Shown here: positions 47,453 through 55,943 of the stretch, piece by piece | How the letters are laid out: the number at the start of each line of letters is the position of its first letter | Numbering within the stretch: the first letter of the stretch is position 1 | Assembly: GCF_018138145.1 (NCBI RefSeq) | Contig: NZ_CP073104.1 | Location: 5,213,001-5,277,000 of the forward strand | Direction: 5' to 3' | From: Pseudomonas sp. SCA2728.1_7 | GTDB taxonomy: Bacteria; Pseudomonadota; Gammaproteobacteria; Pseudomonadales; Pseudomonadaceae | Length of the DNA stretch: 64,000 nt | Position numbers and translations under genes: made by a program | Notes under the pieces: generated by a model | Database searches by the model: none | Told to the model about the DNA's origin: nothing | What the model saw: the letters and a program-made list of their open reading frames with translations, nothing else

Positions 47453-50188
47453 ATGACTGATCTGTCCCCACTTCCGGGTCCCGCAAGCGTTGCCGTCGCG
47501 GCACTGGACGGGCGTTTTTTTCGCCCTCCGTTGCCCGACGGCTACGTCTTGCGACCACGCCTTTGCGAGCGCCTGCAGGCCGGGCTCGGTGGCCGACTGT
47601 TGCTGGTCAGCGCCCCCGCCGGGTTCGGCAAGAGCTCGCTGGCGGTGGAGTTCTGTCAGAGTCTGCCGACGCACTGGCAAAGCCTCTGGCTGGGCCTGAG
47701 CCCGCGCGACAGCGACCCCGGACGCTTTCTTGAACGTTTGCTTGAAGGCTTGCAGGACTACTTTCCGCAACTGGGCAGTCGCGCACTCGGCCTGCTGAAA
47801 ATGCGCCAACGCCATCAGCCATTTGCCTTCGAAGAATGGCTCGACGGCTTGCTCGATGAACTGACCCTGAACCTCGATTCCGCTGCACCATTGCTGCTGG
47901 TGCTCGACGATTATCATCTCGCCCAAGGCCCGGTGCTCGATCGCTGCCTGCAATTTTTCCTCAACCATCTGCCTGATGGCTTGCTGGTGATGGTCACCAG
48001 CCGCCAGCGTCCGGACTGGCATCTGGCACGCTTGCGTCTGTCCCGGCAGTTGCTGGAACTGCATGAGGCGGATCTGCGCCTGACCCACGACGAAGCCCTG
48101 ACCTTGCTCAATCGCCACAGCAGCTCACTGCGCGGAGAAGCCCTCGAGAGTCTTATCCTGCGCAGTGAGGGCTGGGTCGCCGGTTTGCGTTTCTGGCTGC
48201 TGGCGGTGTCCGAGGCGGGCAGCGATGCCGCATTGCCACAAGCGCTGAACGGCGGGGAAGGGCTGATACGCGACTATCTGCTGGAAGAAGTCATCGACTG
48301 TCTGCCAGCCGAAGTGCAAGCCTTTCTCTATGACACGGCACCGCAAGAGCGCTTCTGCAGCGAACTGTGCGATACCGTGCGCGAAGCCCATGACAGCGCC
48401 GAGATCCTGCGTTTCCTGTTGGCGCATCAGGTCTTTCTGGTGCCGCTGGACGAACACGGCCACTGGTATCGCTATCACCATTTGTTCTCGGACCTGCTGC
48501 GCAGCCGGCCGATTGCGCAAGCGATGGTGCCGACGGCCACGCTGCATCTGCGTGCCTGTCGCTGGTTCAACGCCCAAGGCTTGCTCGACGAGGCGGTAGA
48601 ACAGGCGTTACGCGCAGGCCACCTCGATGTGGCGGCAAATCTGGTGCAAAACCTTTCCGAGGAGCAACTGCTGGCCGAGCAAAACGTCGGCATGTTGCTG
48701 CGCTGGAAGATGGACTTGCCCGACAGCCTGCTGATCAGCACGCCGCGTTTGATCGTGTTGTACAGCTGGGCGCTGGGGTTGGCCTGTCAGCTCGATGCCG
48801 CCGAAGAGTTGTCCAGCCACCTGAGCCGTTTCCTGCCGGCACCTTCTGCCACCGCGCAGAAGTCGATGCTGGCGCAATGGCTGGCATTGAGCGGAATCAT
48901 TGCCCGCGGTCGCGGCCATCGTGAGCTGACGATCAGATATTGCACCGAGGCCCTGGAAAGCCTGCCGGCCAAACGCTATGGCCAACGGCTGATGTGTTTA
49001 TCGACCCTGTCCAATCTGGCCATTGCCGACGGCGATCTGTGGCGTGCACGCGGTCTTAACCGTGAATCCCTTGAACTGGCGCAACGGGTCGGCAATCCAC
49101 TGTTCGAAGCTTTGGCCCATTACGACCGTGCACGGGTGTTGCAATCGCGTGGTGAAATTCTGCGCGCACTCGATGAAGTCCATCAGGGCCTAGAGCGCTT
49201 GCGTGGCTTGTCGCCACAACGTCTGTACGCGGTGCGCGCACGGCTGACGTTGTATGAGGGTTTTCTGTTGGCCATGCGCTTGCAGCCTCAGGCGGCACGC
49301 GTGCGGTTGTTGGCCGGAATCGGCGAGGCACGCGCCTGTCGCGATATCAGCGTGTTGATCGGCCACTGCGTGATCGCTCGACTGGATGGCAGCAGTGGCG
49401 AGTTCGCCAAGGCCTTTGCCGAGCTCGCCGAAGCCGAACGCCTGATGCACATCTGGGATGTGCCGCCGATCTACTACCTGGCGATGATCACGCTGGTCAA
49501 ATGCGAGCTGTGGCTGGCCCAGGGCCGTACTGATCTGGCAGAAGCGTGGCTCGCGCGGTTGGGACAGACGTACACGGGAGAACGCGCCGCCGCACCACCG
49601 GAATTTCATCCACAACTGCCGCTGCATGTGGAGCTGCAACAGGCGTTGCTTGACATGATTCAGGGGCAACCGATGCTCGCCGAAGGGCGGTTGAATGTGT
49701 TGCATGAAAACGGCCAGCAAACCGGCCGGCAGTTGCTCAGTGTCATGGCACTGACGCAGAAAGTGGCGTTGCTGCTGGTGGGGGGGCGTGAGCCGGAGGC
49801 CAGAAAAGCACTGAGTCAGGCGCTGGAGGCGGCAACCGGCGGCGTGGCGCAGCCATTCGATCTGCTGGTGAAGGAGCATGGCGACTGGTTGCGCGGGCAA
49901 TTGGTCGCGATCGCTTCGACAGCCGTCAGTCAGCAATTGCTGGAACACCTGCCTCTTCCCGCTGCGCGTCCCGTCGCTGAGGGTTCGGTGGCCGAACAAC
50001 TCAGCAGTCGAGAACTGGCCGTCCTGCGCCTGATTGCTCAAGGCTGTTCGAATCAGCAGATCAGCGAGCAATTGTTCATTTCCCTGCACACCGTGAAAAC
50101 CCACGCCAGCCATATCAACAGCAAGCTGGGGGTTGAGCGGCGCACACAGGCAGTGGCGCGGGCCAAAGAGCTGGGGTTAATGATCTAG
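47453..50188 (+). CDS. MalT-like LuxR-family transcriptional regulator (LAL type)
   Basis: The 911-residue protein is a large ATP-binding regulator. Walker A is APAGFGKS at residues 54-61 and Walker B LLLVLDDYHLA lies near residue 155; a long helical-repeat middle follows. The C-terminal LuxR helix-turn-helix is LSSRELAVLRLIAQGCSNQQISEQLFISLHTVKTH. Such regulators sense an inducer with ATP and activate nearby genes; it lies just downstream of the ligase/DUF1302/DUF1329 genes and probably controls them, which is inference. ATG at 47453 has only a weak upstream site. Confidence 0.92.
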   Translation: MTDLSPLPGPASVAVAALDGRFFRPPLPDGYVLRPRLCERLQAGLGGRLLLVSAPAGFGKSSLAVEFCQSLPTHWQSLWLGLSPRDSDPGRFLERLLEGLQDYFPQLGSRALGLLKMRQRHQPFAFEEWLDGLLDELTLNLDSAAPLLLVLDDYHLAQGPVLDRCLQFFLNHLPDGLLVMVTSRQRPDWHLARLRLSRQLLELHEADLRLTHDEALTLLNRHSSSLRGEALESLILRSEGWVAGLRFWLLAVSEAGSDAALPQALNGGEGLIRDYLLEEVIDCLPAEVQAFLYDTAPQERFCSELCDTVREAHDSAEILRFLLAHQVFLVPLDEHGHWYRYHHLFSDLLRSRPIAQAMVPTATLHLRACRWFNAQGLLDEAVEQALRAGHLDVAANLVQNLSEEQLLAEQNVGMLLRWKMDLPDSLLISTPRLIVLYSWALGLACQLDAAEELSSHLSRFLPAPSATAQKSMLAQWLALSGIIARGRGHRELTIRYCTEALESLPAKRYGQRLMCLSTLSNLAIADGDLWRARGLNRESLELAQRVGNPLFEALAHYDRARVLQSRGEILRALDEVHQGLERLRGLSPQRLYAVRARLTLYEGFLLAMRLQPQAARVRLLAGIGEARACRDISVLIGHCVIARLDGSSGEFAKAFAELAEAERLMHIWDVPPIYYLAMITLVKCELWLAQGRTDLAEAWLARLGQTYTGERAAAPPEFHPQLPLHVELQQALLDMIQGQPMLAEGRLNVLHENGQQTGRQLLSVMALTQKVALLLVGGREPEARKALSQALEAATGGVAQPFDLLVKEHGDWLRGQLVAIASTAVSQQLLEHLPLPAARPVAEGSVAEQLSSRELAVLRLIAQGCSNQQISEQLFISLHTVKTHASHINSKLGVERRTQAVARAKELGLMI

Positions 50189-50253
50189 CGACGGTAAAAT
50201 TGCGGTTTTTCCGGTTCCGGCCGTTGTTGACTATTTTTCCAGGATTACCTCCT

Positions 50254-50898
50254 ATGACCGTTCCAGGCTCAGCGCTGATCCGCGAAACCTTCCCCGTCGG
50301 CCCGCTCCAGTGCAATTGCACGATCATCGGCGATCCGGTCACCAAGAAAGCCATCGTCGTCGATCCCGGCGGCAACCCCGATCTGATCATGGCGCGCCTC
50401 GATGCGCATGGCCTGAAAGTCGTCAGCATCATCCACACCCACGCGCATCTCGATCACTTCCTCGCTTCCGGGCAGATGAAAGAGAAGACCGGCGCGACCC
50501 TGCATTTGCACAAGGAAGACCAGTTCCTCTGGGACAACCTCGAAATGCAGTGCCAGATGTTCGGTGTGCCATACATCCCGGTGCCATCGCCCGATCGCTG
50601 GTTAAGCGACGATGAAGAACTGGCCTGCGGTTGCGGCGTGGCCCTGCATACGCCGGGACATACACCCGGTTCCATGAGCTTTTGGTTTTCCGAGGCTAAG
50701 CTGTTGATAGCCGGCGATACGTTGTTTCGTCGCGGCGTAGGGCGCACGGATTTGTGGGGCGGCGATCAGGCGACCATTGTGCGCTCGATCAAGCAGCGGC
50801 TGTACACGCTGGACGAGGATGCGACAGTGGTGACCGGACATGGGCCGGACACGCGTCTGGGTGACGAAATGCGCGAAAACCCGTTTGTGCGCGCCTGA
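50254..50898 (+). CDS. MBL-fold metallo-hydrolase (glyoxalase II-like)
   Basis: The 214-residue protein has the metallo-beta-lactamase-fold metal motif HTHAHLDH at about residues 65-72, LHTPGHTPGSMSFWF, GDTLFRRGVGRTDLWGGD and VVTGHGPDT. These mark the hydroxyacylglutathione hydrolase-like subfamily acting on thioesters or related compounds. The start at 50254 (MTVPGSALIRETFPV) was chosen from the family N-terminus. It follows the LuxR gene by 65 bases; co-regulation is possible. Confidence 0.92.
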   Translation: MTVPGSALIRETFPVGPLQCNCTIIGDPVTKKAIVVDPGGNPDLIMARLDAHGLKVVSIIHTHAHLDHFLASGQMKEKTGATLHLHKEDQFLWDNLEMQCQMFGVPYIPVPSPDRWLSDDEELACGCGVALHTPGHTPGSMSFWFSEAKLLIAGDTLFRRGVGRTDLWGGDQATIVRSIKQRLYTLDEDATVVTGHGPDTRLGDEMRENPFVRA

Positions 50899-51016
50899 AT
50901 ATTTTGTCACGAGTGCCCGGCGGAATTTTTGTGCATTGTCATGATCCAACGCCCGCGCAGGTCCATTTTACCCAGTGGCCGCTGCACCACAGAATGCGAA
51001 AAACCAGGAGCTCTCC

Positions 51017-51754
51017 ATGTTCACCAAGCGTCGTTTGATTATTGTCGCTACTGCCGTGGCCTTGCTGTCCGGCTGCGCCTCGCCTAACCCGTATGACAAT
51101 CAGGGCCAGGCTGACAGCGGCTCTCAAGGCATGAGCAAAACCGCCAAATACGGCGGCCTCGGTGCACTTGCCGGCGCACTGGCCGGTGCCGCCATCGGTC
51201 ACGACAACCGCGGCAAAGGCGCATTGATCGGCGCCGCTGTGGTCGGTGCTTCCGCTGCCGGTTACGGTTACTACGCCGACCAGCAAGAAAAGAAACTGCG
51301 CGCGAGCATGGCCAACACTGGCGTTGAAGTGCAGCGCCAGGGCGATCAGATCAAGCTGATCATGCCGGGCAACATCACATTCGCTACCGATTCGGCGAAC
51401 ATCGCCTCCAGCTTCTATCAGCCGCTGAACAACCTTGCGGGCTCGTTGAAAGAGTTCAGCCAGAACCAGATCGAAATCGTTGGCTATACCGACAGCACGG
51501 GCAGCCGCCAGCACAACATGGACCTGTCCCAGCGTCGTGCGCAGAGCGTGGCGACTTACCTGACCTCGCAAGGTGTCAGCGGTGCCAATCTGTCGGCCCG
51601 TGGCGCCGGTCCGGATAACCCGATTGCCAGCAACGGTGACGTGAATGGCCGGGCGCAGAACCGTCGCGTTGAAGTCAACCTGAAGGCGATTCCGGGTCAG
51701 CAGTATGGTGGTCAGCAGCAACAGCAGCCGGGTACGGTTCAGCAGTATCCGTAA
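51017..51754 (+). CDS. OmpA-family lipoprotein with glycine zipper
   Basis: The 245-residue protein starts at 51017 with a lipoprotein signal peptide (MFTKRRLIIVATAVALLSGC; Cys20). A glycine-zipper segment follows (GGLGALAGALAGAAIG, ALIGAAVVGASAAGYG). The C-terminal OmpA domain binds peptidoglycan (FATDSANIASSFYQPL; EIVGYTDSTGS; LSQRRAQSVATYL). The layout resembles YiaD. The C-terminus ends in a Gln-rich tail. A terminator follows. Confidence 0.93.
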   Translation: MFTKRRLIIVATAVALLSGCASPNPYDNQGQADSGSQGMSKTAKYGGLGALAGALAGAAIGHDNRGKGALIGAAVVGASAAGYGYYADQQEKKLRASMANTGVEVQRQGDQIKLIMPGNITFATDSANIASSFYQPLNNLAGSLKEFSQNQIEIVGYTDSTGSRQHNMDLSQRRAQSVATYLTSQGVSGANLSARGAGPDNPIASNGDVNGRAQNRRVEVNLKAIPGQQYGGQQQQQPGTVQQYP

Positions 51755-51772
51755 GCGCTTGCCCGAATGAAG

Positions 51773-51804
51773 AAATGCCCGGTCCGGTGATCGGGCATTT
51801 TTTT
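51773..51804 (+). terminator. Rho-independent terminator after the OmpA lipoprotein gene
   Basis: AAATGCCCG pairs with CGGGCATTT, followed by a run of T. Confidence 0.9.
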
Positions 51805-51824
51805 GTCTGGCCTGTTATGGCCTC

Positions 51825-51890
51825 ATCGCGAGCAGGCTCACTCCTACAGGGGAATGCATTTCAAAATGTAGGAGTGAGCCTGCTCGCGAT
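51825..51890. repeat. REP pair, inward-facing arrangement
   Basis: ATCGCGAGCAGGCTCACTCC is followed by its reverse complement after a short spacer containing ATGCATT. It has the same polarity as the elements at 21598 and 58251. Confidence 0.88.
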
Positions 51891-51924
51891 GGCGATCAAA
51901 TAGGCCCCACAAAACTATCAGACA

Positions 51925-51966
51925 CAAAAAAGCCCCCGGGACACATCACTGTCCGGGGGCTTTTTG
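51925..51966. terminator. Bidirectional rho-independent terminator
   Basis: AGCCCCCGGGACA pairs with TGTCCGGGGGCT, with an A run before and a T run after. It serves the minus-strand zapG. Confidence 0.93.
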
Positions 51967-51984
51967 TTTGTCAGCGAAGGCTGA

Positions 51985-52419
51985 TTACTTCTTCAGACCA
52001 TAGTGCTCATCGAGCATGCCCGGCGAGTTCGGGGTCTTCGGTGCGTAGTCGCGCGGTGGCTCCTGATCGCGCGGTGGCGTCAGGCGTTCACGTGGCGCGA
52101 CTGCCGCGTCAGCGTGCAGGGCAGCGATCAGGCGCTGGCGGGTCTGCTCGTCCAGGGCCAGACGATTGGCGCCCTCGGCGAGATGATCCTGCACTTCCTG
52201 ATAGCTCTGGGTCAGCTTCTTGACCAGCATCGCGGTGCTGTTGAAGTGGGTGACCACCTCGTTTTGATAACTGTCGAAACGCTCCTGGATATCATCCAGT
52301 TGACGCTGCGTACGGCTCGGCGCGGCGTTCGGCGCAACGCGCGCGATCAGGAATCCAATGGCGACACCCACAACCAGGGCAAGAGTCGGTAACAACCAAA
52401 CTAAGAGCGAGTGTTCCAC
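51985..52419 (-). CDS. zapG: Cell-envelope division protein ZapG (YhcB/DUF1043)
   Basis: The 144-residue protein has one N-terminal membrane segment (LLVWLLPTLALVVGVAIGFLIARV) and a cytoplasmic coiled-coil (RTQRQLDDIQERFDSYQNEVVTHF...). This is the YhcB pattern, linked to cell division, cell elongation and envelope integrity. It is divergent from the alpha/beta hydrolase gene across about 145 bases. Confidence 0.9.
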   Translation of the reverse strand: MEHSLLVWLLPTLALVVGVAIGFLIARVAPNAAPSRTQRQLDDIQERFDSYQNEVVTHFNSTAMLVKKLTQSYQEVQDHLAEGANRLALDEQTRQRLIAALHADAAVAPRERLTPPRDQEPPRDYAPKTPNSPGMLDEHYGLKK

Positions 52420-52563
52420 GAGTCCTTCCTCTATAAACGGCTTTGCTTTACGTTAACGGCTCGAACCTGCGCTGTATACCGCGATTCACTCGCAATAGAT
52501 TGGCACAGACAATTTGCTAGACGAGTCGACCCGATTCGAGGTCACGGAGTTCCTTCCTTGCTG

Positions 52564-53193
52564 ATGCGTGAAACCCCTGTAGTGATTGACGGCCCGGTGG
52601 GTCAACTTGAGTCTCTGTACCTGGATAACGAGCAGCCAATCGGCATTGCGCTGATCTGTCATCCGAACCCGGTGCAGGGCGGCACCATGCTCAACAAGGT
52701 CGTCTCGACCCTGCAGCGCACCGCGCGCGACGCGGGCCTGATCACCTTGCGCTTCAACTATCGCGGCGTCGGTGCCAGCGAAGGTTCGCACGACATGGGC
52801 ACCGGTGAAGTCGACGATGCTCAGGCTGCCGCTGCATGGCTGCGTGAAAAACACCCGGATCTGCCGCTGACCCTGTTCGGTTTTTCCTTCGGTGGATTTG
52901 TTGCAGCAAGTCTCGGCGGTCGTCTCGAAGCGCAGGGCGTGCAGCTCAAGCACCTGTTCATGGTCGCCCCGGCGGTAATGCGTCTGGGCGAGCAGGATCA
53001 ACTGCCGCAGCAGGGTGAACTCACGGTGATCCAGCCGGAAACCGACGAAGTCATCGATCCGCAGCTGGTTTACGACTGGTCGGAAAAACTCCAGCGCCCC
53101 CATGAGCTGCTGAAAGTGGCAGAATGCGGACACTTTTTTCATGGCAAGCTGACCGATCTCAAGGATCTGCTCCTGCCGCGTCTCTCGAATTGA
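52564..53193 (+). CDS. Alpha/beta-hydrolase fold protein
   Basis: The 209-residue protein has the alpha/beta-hydrolase layout. HPNPVQGGTMLNKVV resembles the oxyanion region, LFGFSFGGFVAAS is the nucleophile elbow (G-x-S-x-G with Ser), and the C-terminal CGHFFHG gives the catalytic His. The start at 52564 (MRETPVVIDGPVG) was chosen; the longer frame overlaps zapG. The substrate is unknown. It lies directly upstream of trpS on the same strand, separated by 24 bases. Confidence 0.87.
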   Translation: MRETPVVIDGPVGQLESLYLDNEQPIGIALICHPNPVQGGTMLNKVVSTLQRTARDAGLITLRFNYRGVGASEGSHDMGTGEVDDAQAAAAWLREKHPDLPLTLFGFSFGGFVAASLGGRLEAQGVQLKHLFMVAPAVMRLGEQDQLPQQGELTVIQPETDEVIDPQLVYDWSEKLQRPHELLKVAECGHFFHGKLTDLKDLLLPRLSN

Positions 53194-53217
53194 TTGCAGT
53201 CTGACAAGCGATTACCC

Positions 53218-54573
53218 ATGACGAACCGTACCCGAATCCTCACCGGCATCACCACCACCGGCACGCCGCACCTGGGCAACTACGCCGGCGCCATCCGCCC
53301 GGCGATCCTTGCCAGCCGCGACAGCAATGCCGATTCGTTCTACTTTCTGGCCGACTACCACGCCCTGATCAAATGCGATGACCCGCTGCGCATCCAGCGC
53401 TCGCGTCTGGAAATCGCCGCGACCTGGCTGGCCGGTGGCCTCGATGTCGACCGCGTGACCTTCTACCGCCAGTCCGACATCCCGGAAATCCCTGAGCTGA
53501 CCTGGCTGCTGACCTGCGTCGCGGCCAAGGGCCTGCTCAACCGTGCGCACGCTTACAAGGCCTCGGTGGACAAGAACGTCGAAACCGGTGAAGACCCGGA
53601 TGCCGGCATCACCATGGGCCTCTACAGCTACCCGGTGCTGATGGCGGCGGACATCCTGATGTTCAACGCGCACAAGGTGCCGGTCGGTCGCGACCAGATC
53701 CAGCACGTGGAAATGGCCCGCGATATCGGCCAGCGCTTCAACCACTTGTTCGGTCAGGGCAAAGAATTTTTCACCATGCCTGAAGCACTGATCGAGGAAA
53801 GCGTGGCGACGTTGCCAGGCCTCGACGGTCGCAAGATGTCGAAGAGCTACGACAACACCATCCCGTTGTTCTCCAGCGCCAAAGAAATGAAGGATGCGAT
53901 CTCGCGGATCGTCACCGACTCCAAAGCGCCAGGCGAAGCCAAGGATCCTGACAACTCGCACCTGTTCACCCTGTTCCAGGCCTTCGCCACGCCAGCGCAG
54001 GCTGACGAATTCCGCAGCGAACTGTTGGGCGGTCTGGGTTGGGGCGAGGCGAAGAATCGTCTGTTCCAGTTGCTCGACAACGATCTAGGCGAAGCGCGCG
54101 ACAAGTATCACCAGTTGATCGAGCGTCCGGCGGATCTGGAAGACATCCTGCAGATCGGCGCCAAGAAGGCCCGTGCGGTGGCAACGCCGTTCCTCAACGA
54201 ATTGCGCGAAGCCGTTGGCCTGCGCTCCTTCGTCAATCAGGTTCAGGTTGCCGCGACCACCAAGAAGAAAGCCGCGAAAGCCGCACGTTTCGTCAGCTTC
54301 CGCGAAGACGACGGCAGCTTCCGTTTCCGTCTGCTGGCGGCCGATGGCGAGCAACTGCTGTTGTCGCGCAACTTCGCCGACGGCAAAACCGCAGGGCAGG
54401 TGACCAAGCAACTGCAATCCGGCCAGCCGCTGGACGTACGCAGCGAAGATCTGAGCTTCAGCGTGTGGCTGGAAGGTGAGTGCGTTGGCGACAGCCCGGC
54501 ATTCGCCGACGCTGCTGCGCGGGACGCGGCCATTGAGGCGCTGCGCGTTGCGCTGACCCCGGTTCAGGACTAA
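53218..54573 (+). CDS. trpS: Tryptophanyl-tRNA synthetase with C-terminal extension
   Basis: TrpRS attaches tryptophan to tRNA(Trp). The 451-residue protein has the HIGH-type motif PHLGN (residues 17-21) and the KMSKS motif beginning at Lys206. The body matches the usual roughly 335-residue enzyme. A further domain of about 110 residues follows a basic linker (TTKKKAAKAARFVSF) and includes SFRFRLLAADGEQLLLSRNF, which resembles YegP-type domains. The start at 53218 (MTNRTRILTGI) was chosen over an upstream TTG. It follows the hydrolase gene closely. Confidence 0.95.
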   Translation: MTNRTRILTGITTTGTPHLGNYAGAIRPAILASRDSNADSFYFLADYHALIKCDDPLRIQRSRLEIAATWLAGGLDVDRVTFYRQSDIPEIPELTWLLTCVAAKGLLNRAHAYKASVDKNVETGEDPDAGITMGLYSYPVLMAADILMFNAHKVPVGRDQIQHVEMARDIGQRFNHLFGQGKEFFTMPEALIEESVATLPGLDGRKMSKSYDNTIPLFSSAKEMKDAISRIVTDSKAPGEAKDPDNSHLFTLFQAFATPAQADEFRSELLGGLGWGEAKNRLFQLLDNDLGEARDKYHQLIERPADLEDILQIGAKKARAVATPFLNELREAVGLRSFVNQVQVAATTKKKAAKAARFVSFREDDGSFRFRLLAADGEQLLLSRNFADGKTAGQVTKQLQSGQPLDVRSEDLSFSVWLEGECVGDSPAFADAAARDAAIEALRVALTPVQD

Positions 54574-54613
54574 TCGGCGGCACGGTCCGACCAAGGGCCG
54601 ATTGCCATTCCCA

Positions 54614-54645
54614 CGGGCCGTCGCTACAGTGACGGCCCGTTTTTG
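54614..54645 (+). terminator. Rho-independent terminator after trpS
   Basis: ACGGGCCGTC pairs with GACGGCCCGT around a short loop, followed by TTTTT. Confidence 0.88.
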
Positions 54646-54663
54646 TTGCCTTGCTAACGAATT

Positions 54664-55758
54664 ATGACGCCCCTAGAACGATACCAAGCTGATCTGAAAC
54701 GCCCGGACTTCTTCCATGACGCCGCGCAGGAAACTGCTGTGCGTCACTTGCAGCGTCTGTACGAGGATCTGATCGCCGCCGATCAGAACAAGCCGGGTCT
54801 GCTGAGCAAACTGTTCGGCAAAAAAGATCAGACGCCGGTCAAGGGCCTGTATTTCTGGGGCGGCGTAGGTCGCGGCAAGACTTACCTGGTCGACACCTTC
54901 TTCGAAGCGCTGCCGTTCAAGGAAAAGACCCGCACCCACTTCCACCGCTTCATGAAGCGCGTGCACGAAGAAATGAAAACCCTCGGCGGCGAAAAAAACC
55001 CGCTGACCATCATCGCCAAGCGCTTCGCGACCGAGTCGCGGGTGATCTGCTTCGATGAATTCTTCGTCTCCGACATCACCGACGCGATGATCCTCGGCAC
55101 GCTGATGGAAGAGCTGTTCAAAAATGGCGTGACCCTGGTCGCGACCTCTAACATCGTTCCGGATGGCTTGTACAAGGACGGTCTGCAACGCGCGCGTTTC
55201 TTGCCGGCGATTGCGCTGATCAAGCAGAACACCGAGATCGTCAACGTCGACAGCGGCGTCGACTACCGTCTGCGTCACCTCGAACAAGCCGAGCTGTTCC
55301 ACTATCCGCTCGACGAAGCCGCTCACGAAAGCCTGCGCAAGAGCTTCAAGGCGCTGACGCCGGAATGCACTGCCGCGGTCGAAAACGATGTGCTGATGAT
55401 CGAGAACCGCGAAATCCGTGCCCTGCGCACGTGCGATGACGTGGCCTGGTTCGACTTCCGCGAACTGTGCGACGGCCCGCGTAGCCAGAACGACTACATC
55501 GAACTGGGCAAGATCTTCCACGCCGTGCTGCTCAGCGGTGTCGAGCAGATGAGCGTCACCACCGACGACATCGCCCGCCGCTTCATCAACATGGTCGACG
55601 AATTCTACGACCGTAACGTGAAGTTGATCATTTCGGCTGAAGTCGAGCTGAAGGATCTGTACACCGGCGGCCGCTTGAATTTCGAATTCCAGCGCACGCT
55701 GAGCCGTTTGCTAGAGATGCAATCGCACGAATTCCTGTCGCGGGCGCACAAGCCTTAA
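54664..55758 (+). CDS. zapE: Cell division ATPase ZapE (AFG1-like)
   Basis: ZapE is an AAA+ ATPase that modulates Z-ring stability, related to mitochondrial AFG1. The 364-residue protein has Walker A GGVGRGKT (residues 66-73), Walker B VICFDEFFVSD and sensor-type TLVATSNIVPDGLYKDGLQRARFLPAI. The ATG at 54664 lacks a strong site but gives the family N-terminus (MTPLERYQADLKRPDF). It is monocistronic between two terminators. Confidence 0.95.
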   Translation: MTPLERYQADLKRPDFFHDAAQETAVRHLQRLYEDLIAADQNKPGLLSKLFGKKDQTPVKGLYFWGGVGRGKTYLVDTFFEALPFKEKTRTHFHRFMKRVHEEMKTLGGEKNPLTIIAKRFATESRVICFDEFFVSDITDAMILGTLMEELFKNGVTLVATSNIVPDGLYKDGLQRARFLPAIALIKQNTEIVNVDSGVDYRLRHLEQAELFHYPLDEAAHESLRKSFKALTPECTAAVENDVLMIENREIRALRTCDDVAWFDFRELCDGPRSQNDYIELGKIFHAVLLSGVEQMSVTTDDIARRFINMVDEFYDRNVKLIISAEVELKDLYTGGRLNFEFQRTLSRLLEMQSHEFLSRAHKP

Positions 55759-55775
55759 GCTGATTTTCGGCAAAT

Positions 55776-55806
55776 AAAAAGGGCCTGCAATTGCAGGCCC
55801 TTTTTT
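55776..55806 (+). terminator. Rho-independent terminator after zapE
   Basis: AAAAGGGCCTGCAA pairs with TTGCAGGCCCTTTT; a run of T follows. Confidence 0.93.
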
Positions 55807-55831
55807 ATGTCCAGAATTCACCGCAATACCC

Positions 55832-55920
55832 TGTAGGAGTGAGCCTGCTCGCGATAGCGGTGTATCAGTCACATAAATGCTGCATGGACGGACTCAATTG
55901 CGAGCAGGCTCACTCCTACA
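55832..55920. repeat. REPIN between zapE and the GlxA-type regulator gene
   Basis: The outer arms TGTAGGAGTGAGCCTGCTCG and the reverse complement flank an imperfect core. The right arm has one changed base (TTGCGAGC). Confidence 0.88.
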
Positions 55921-55943
55921 TGGGTTTGTGTGTGGGCAGAGGG

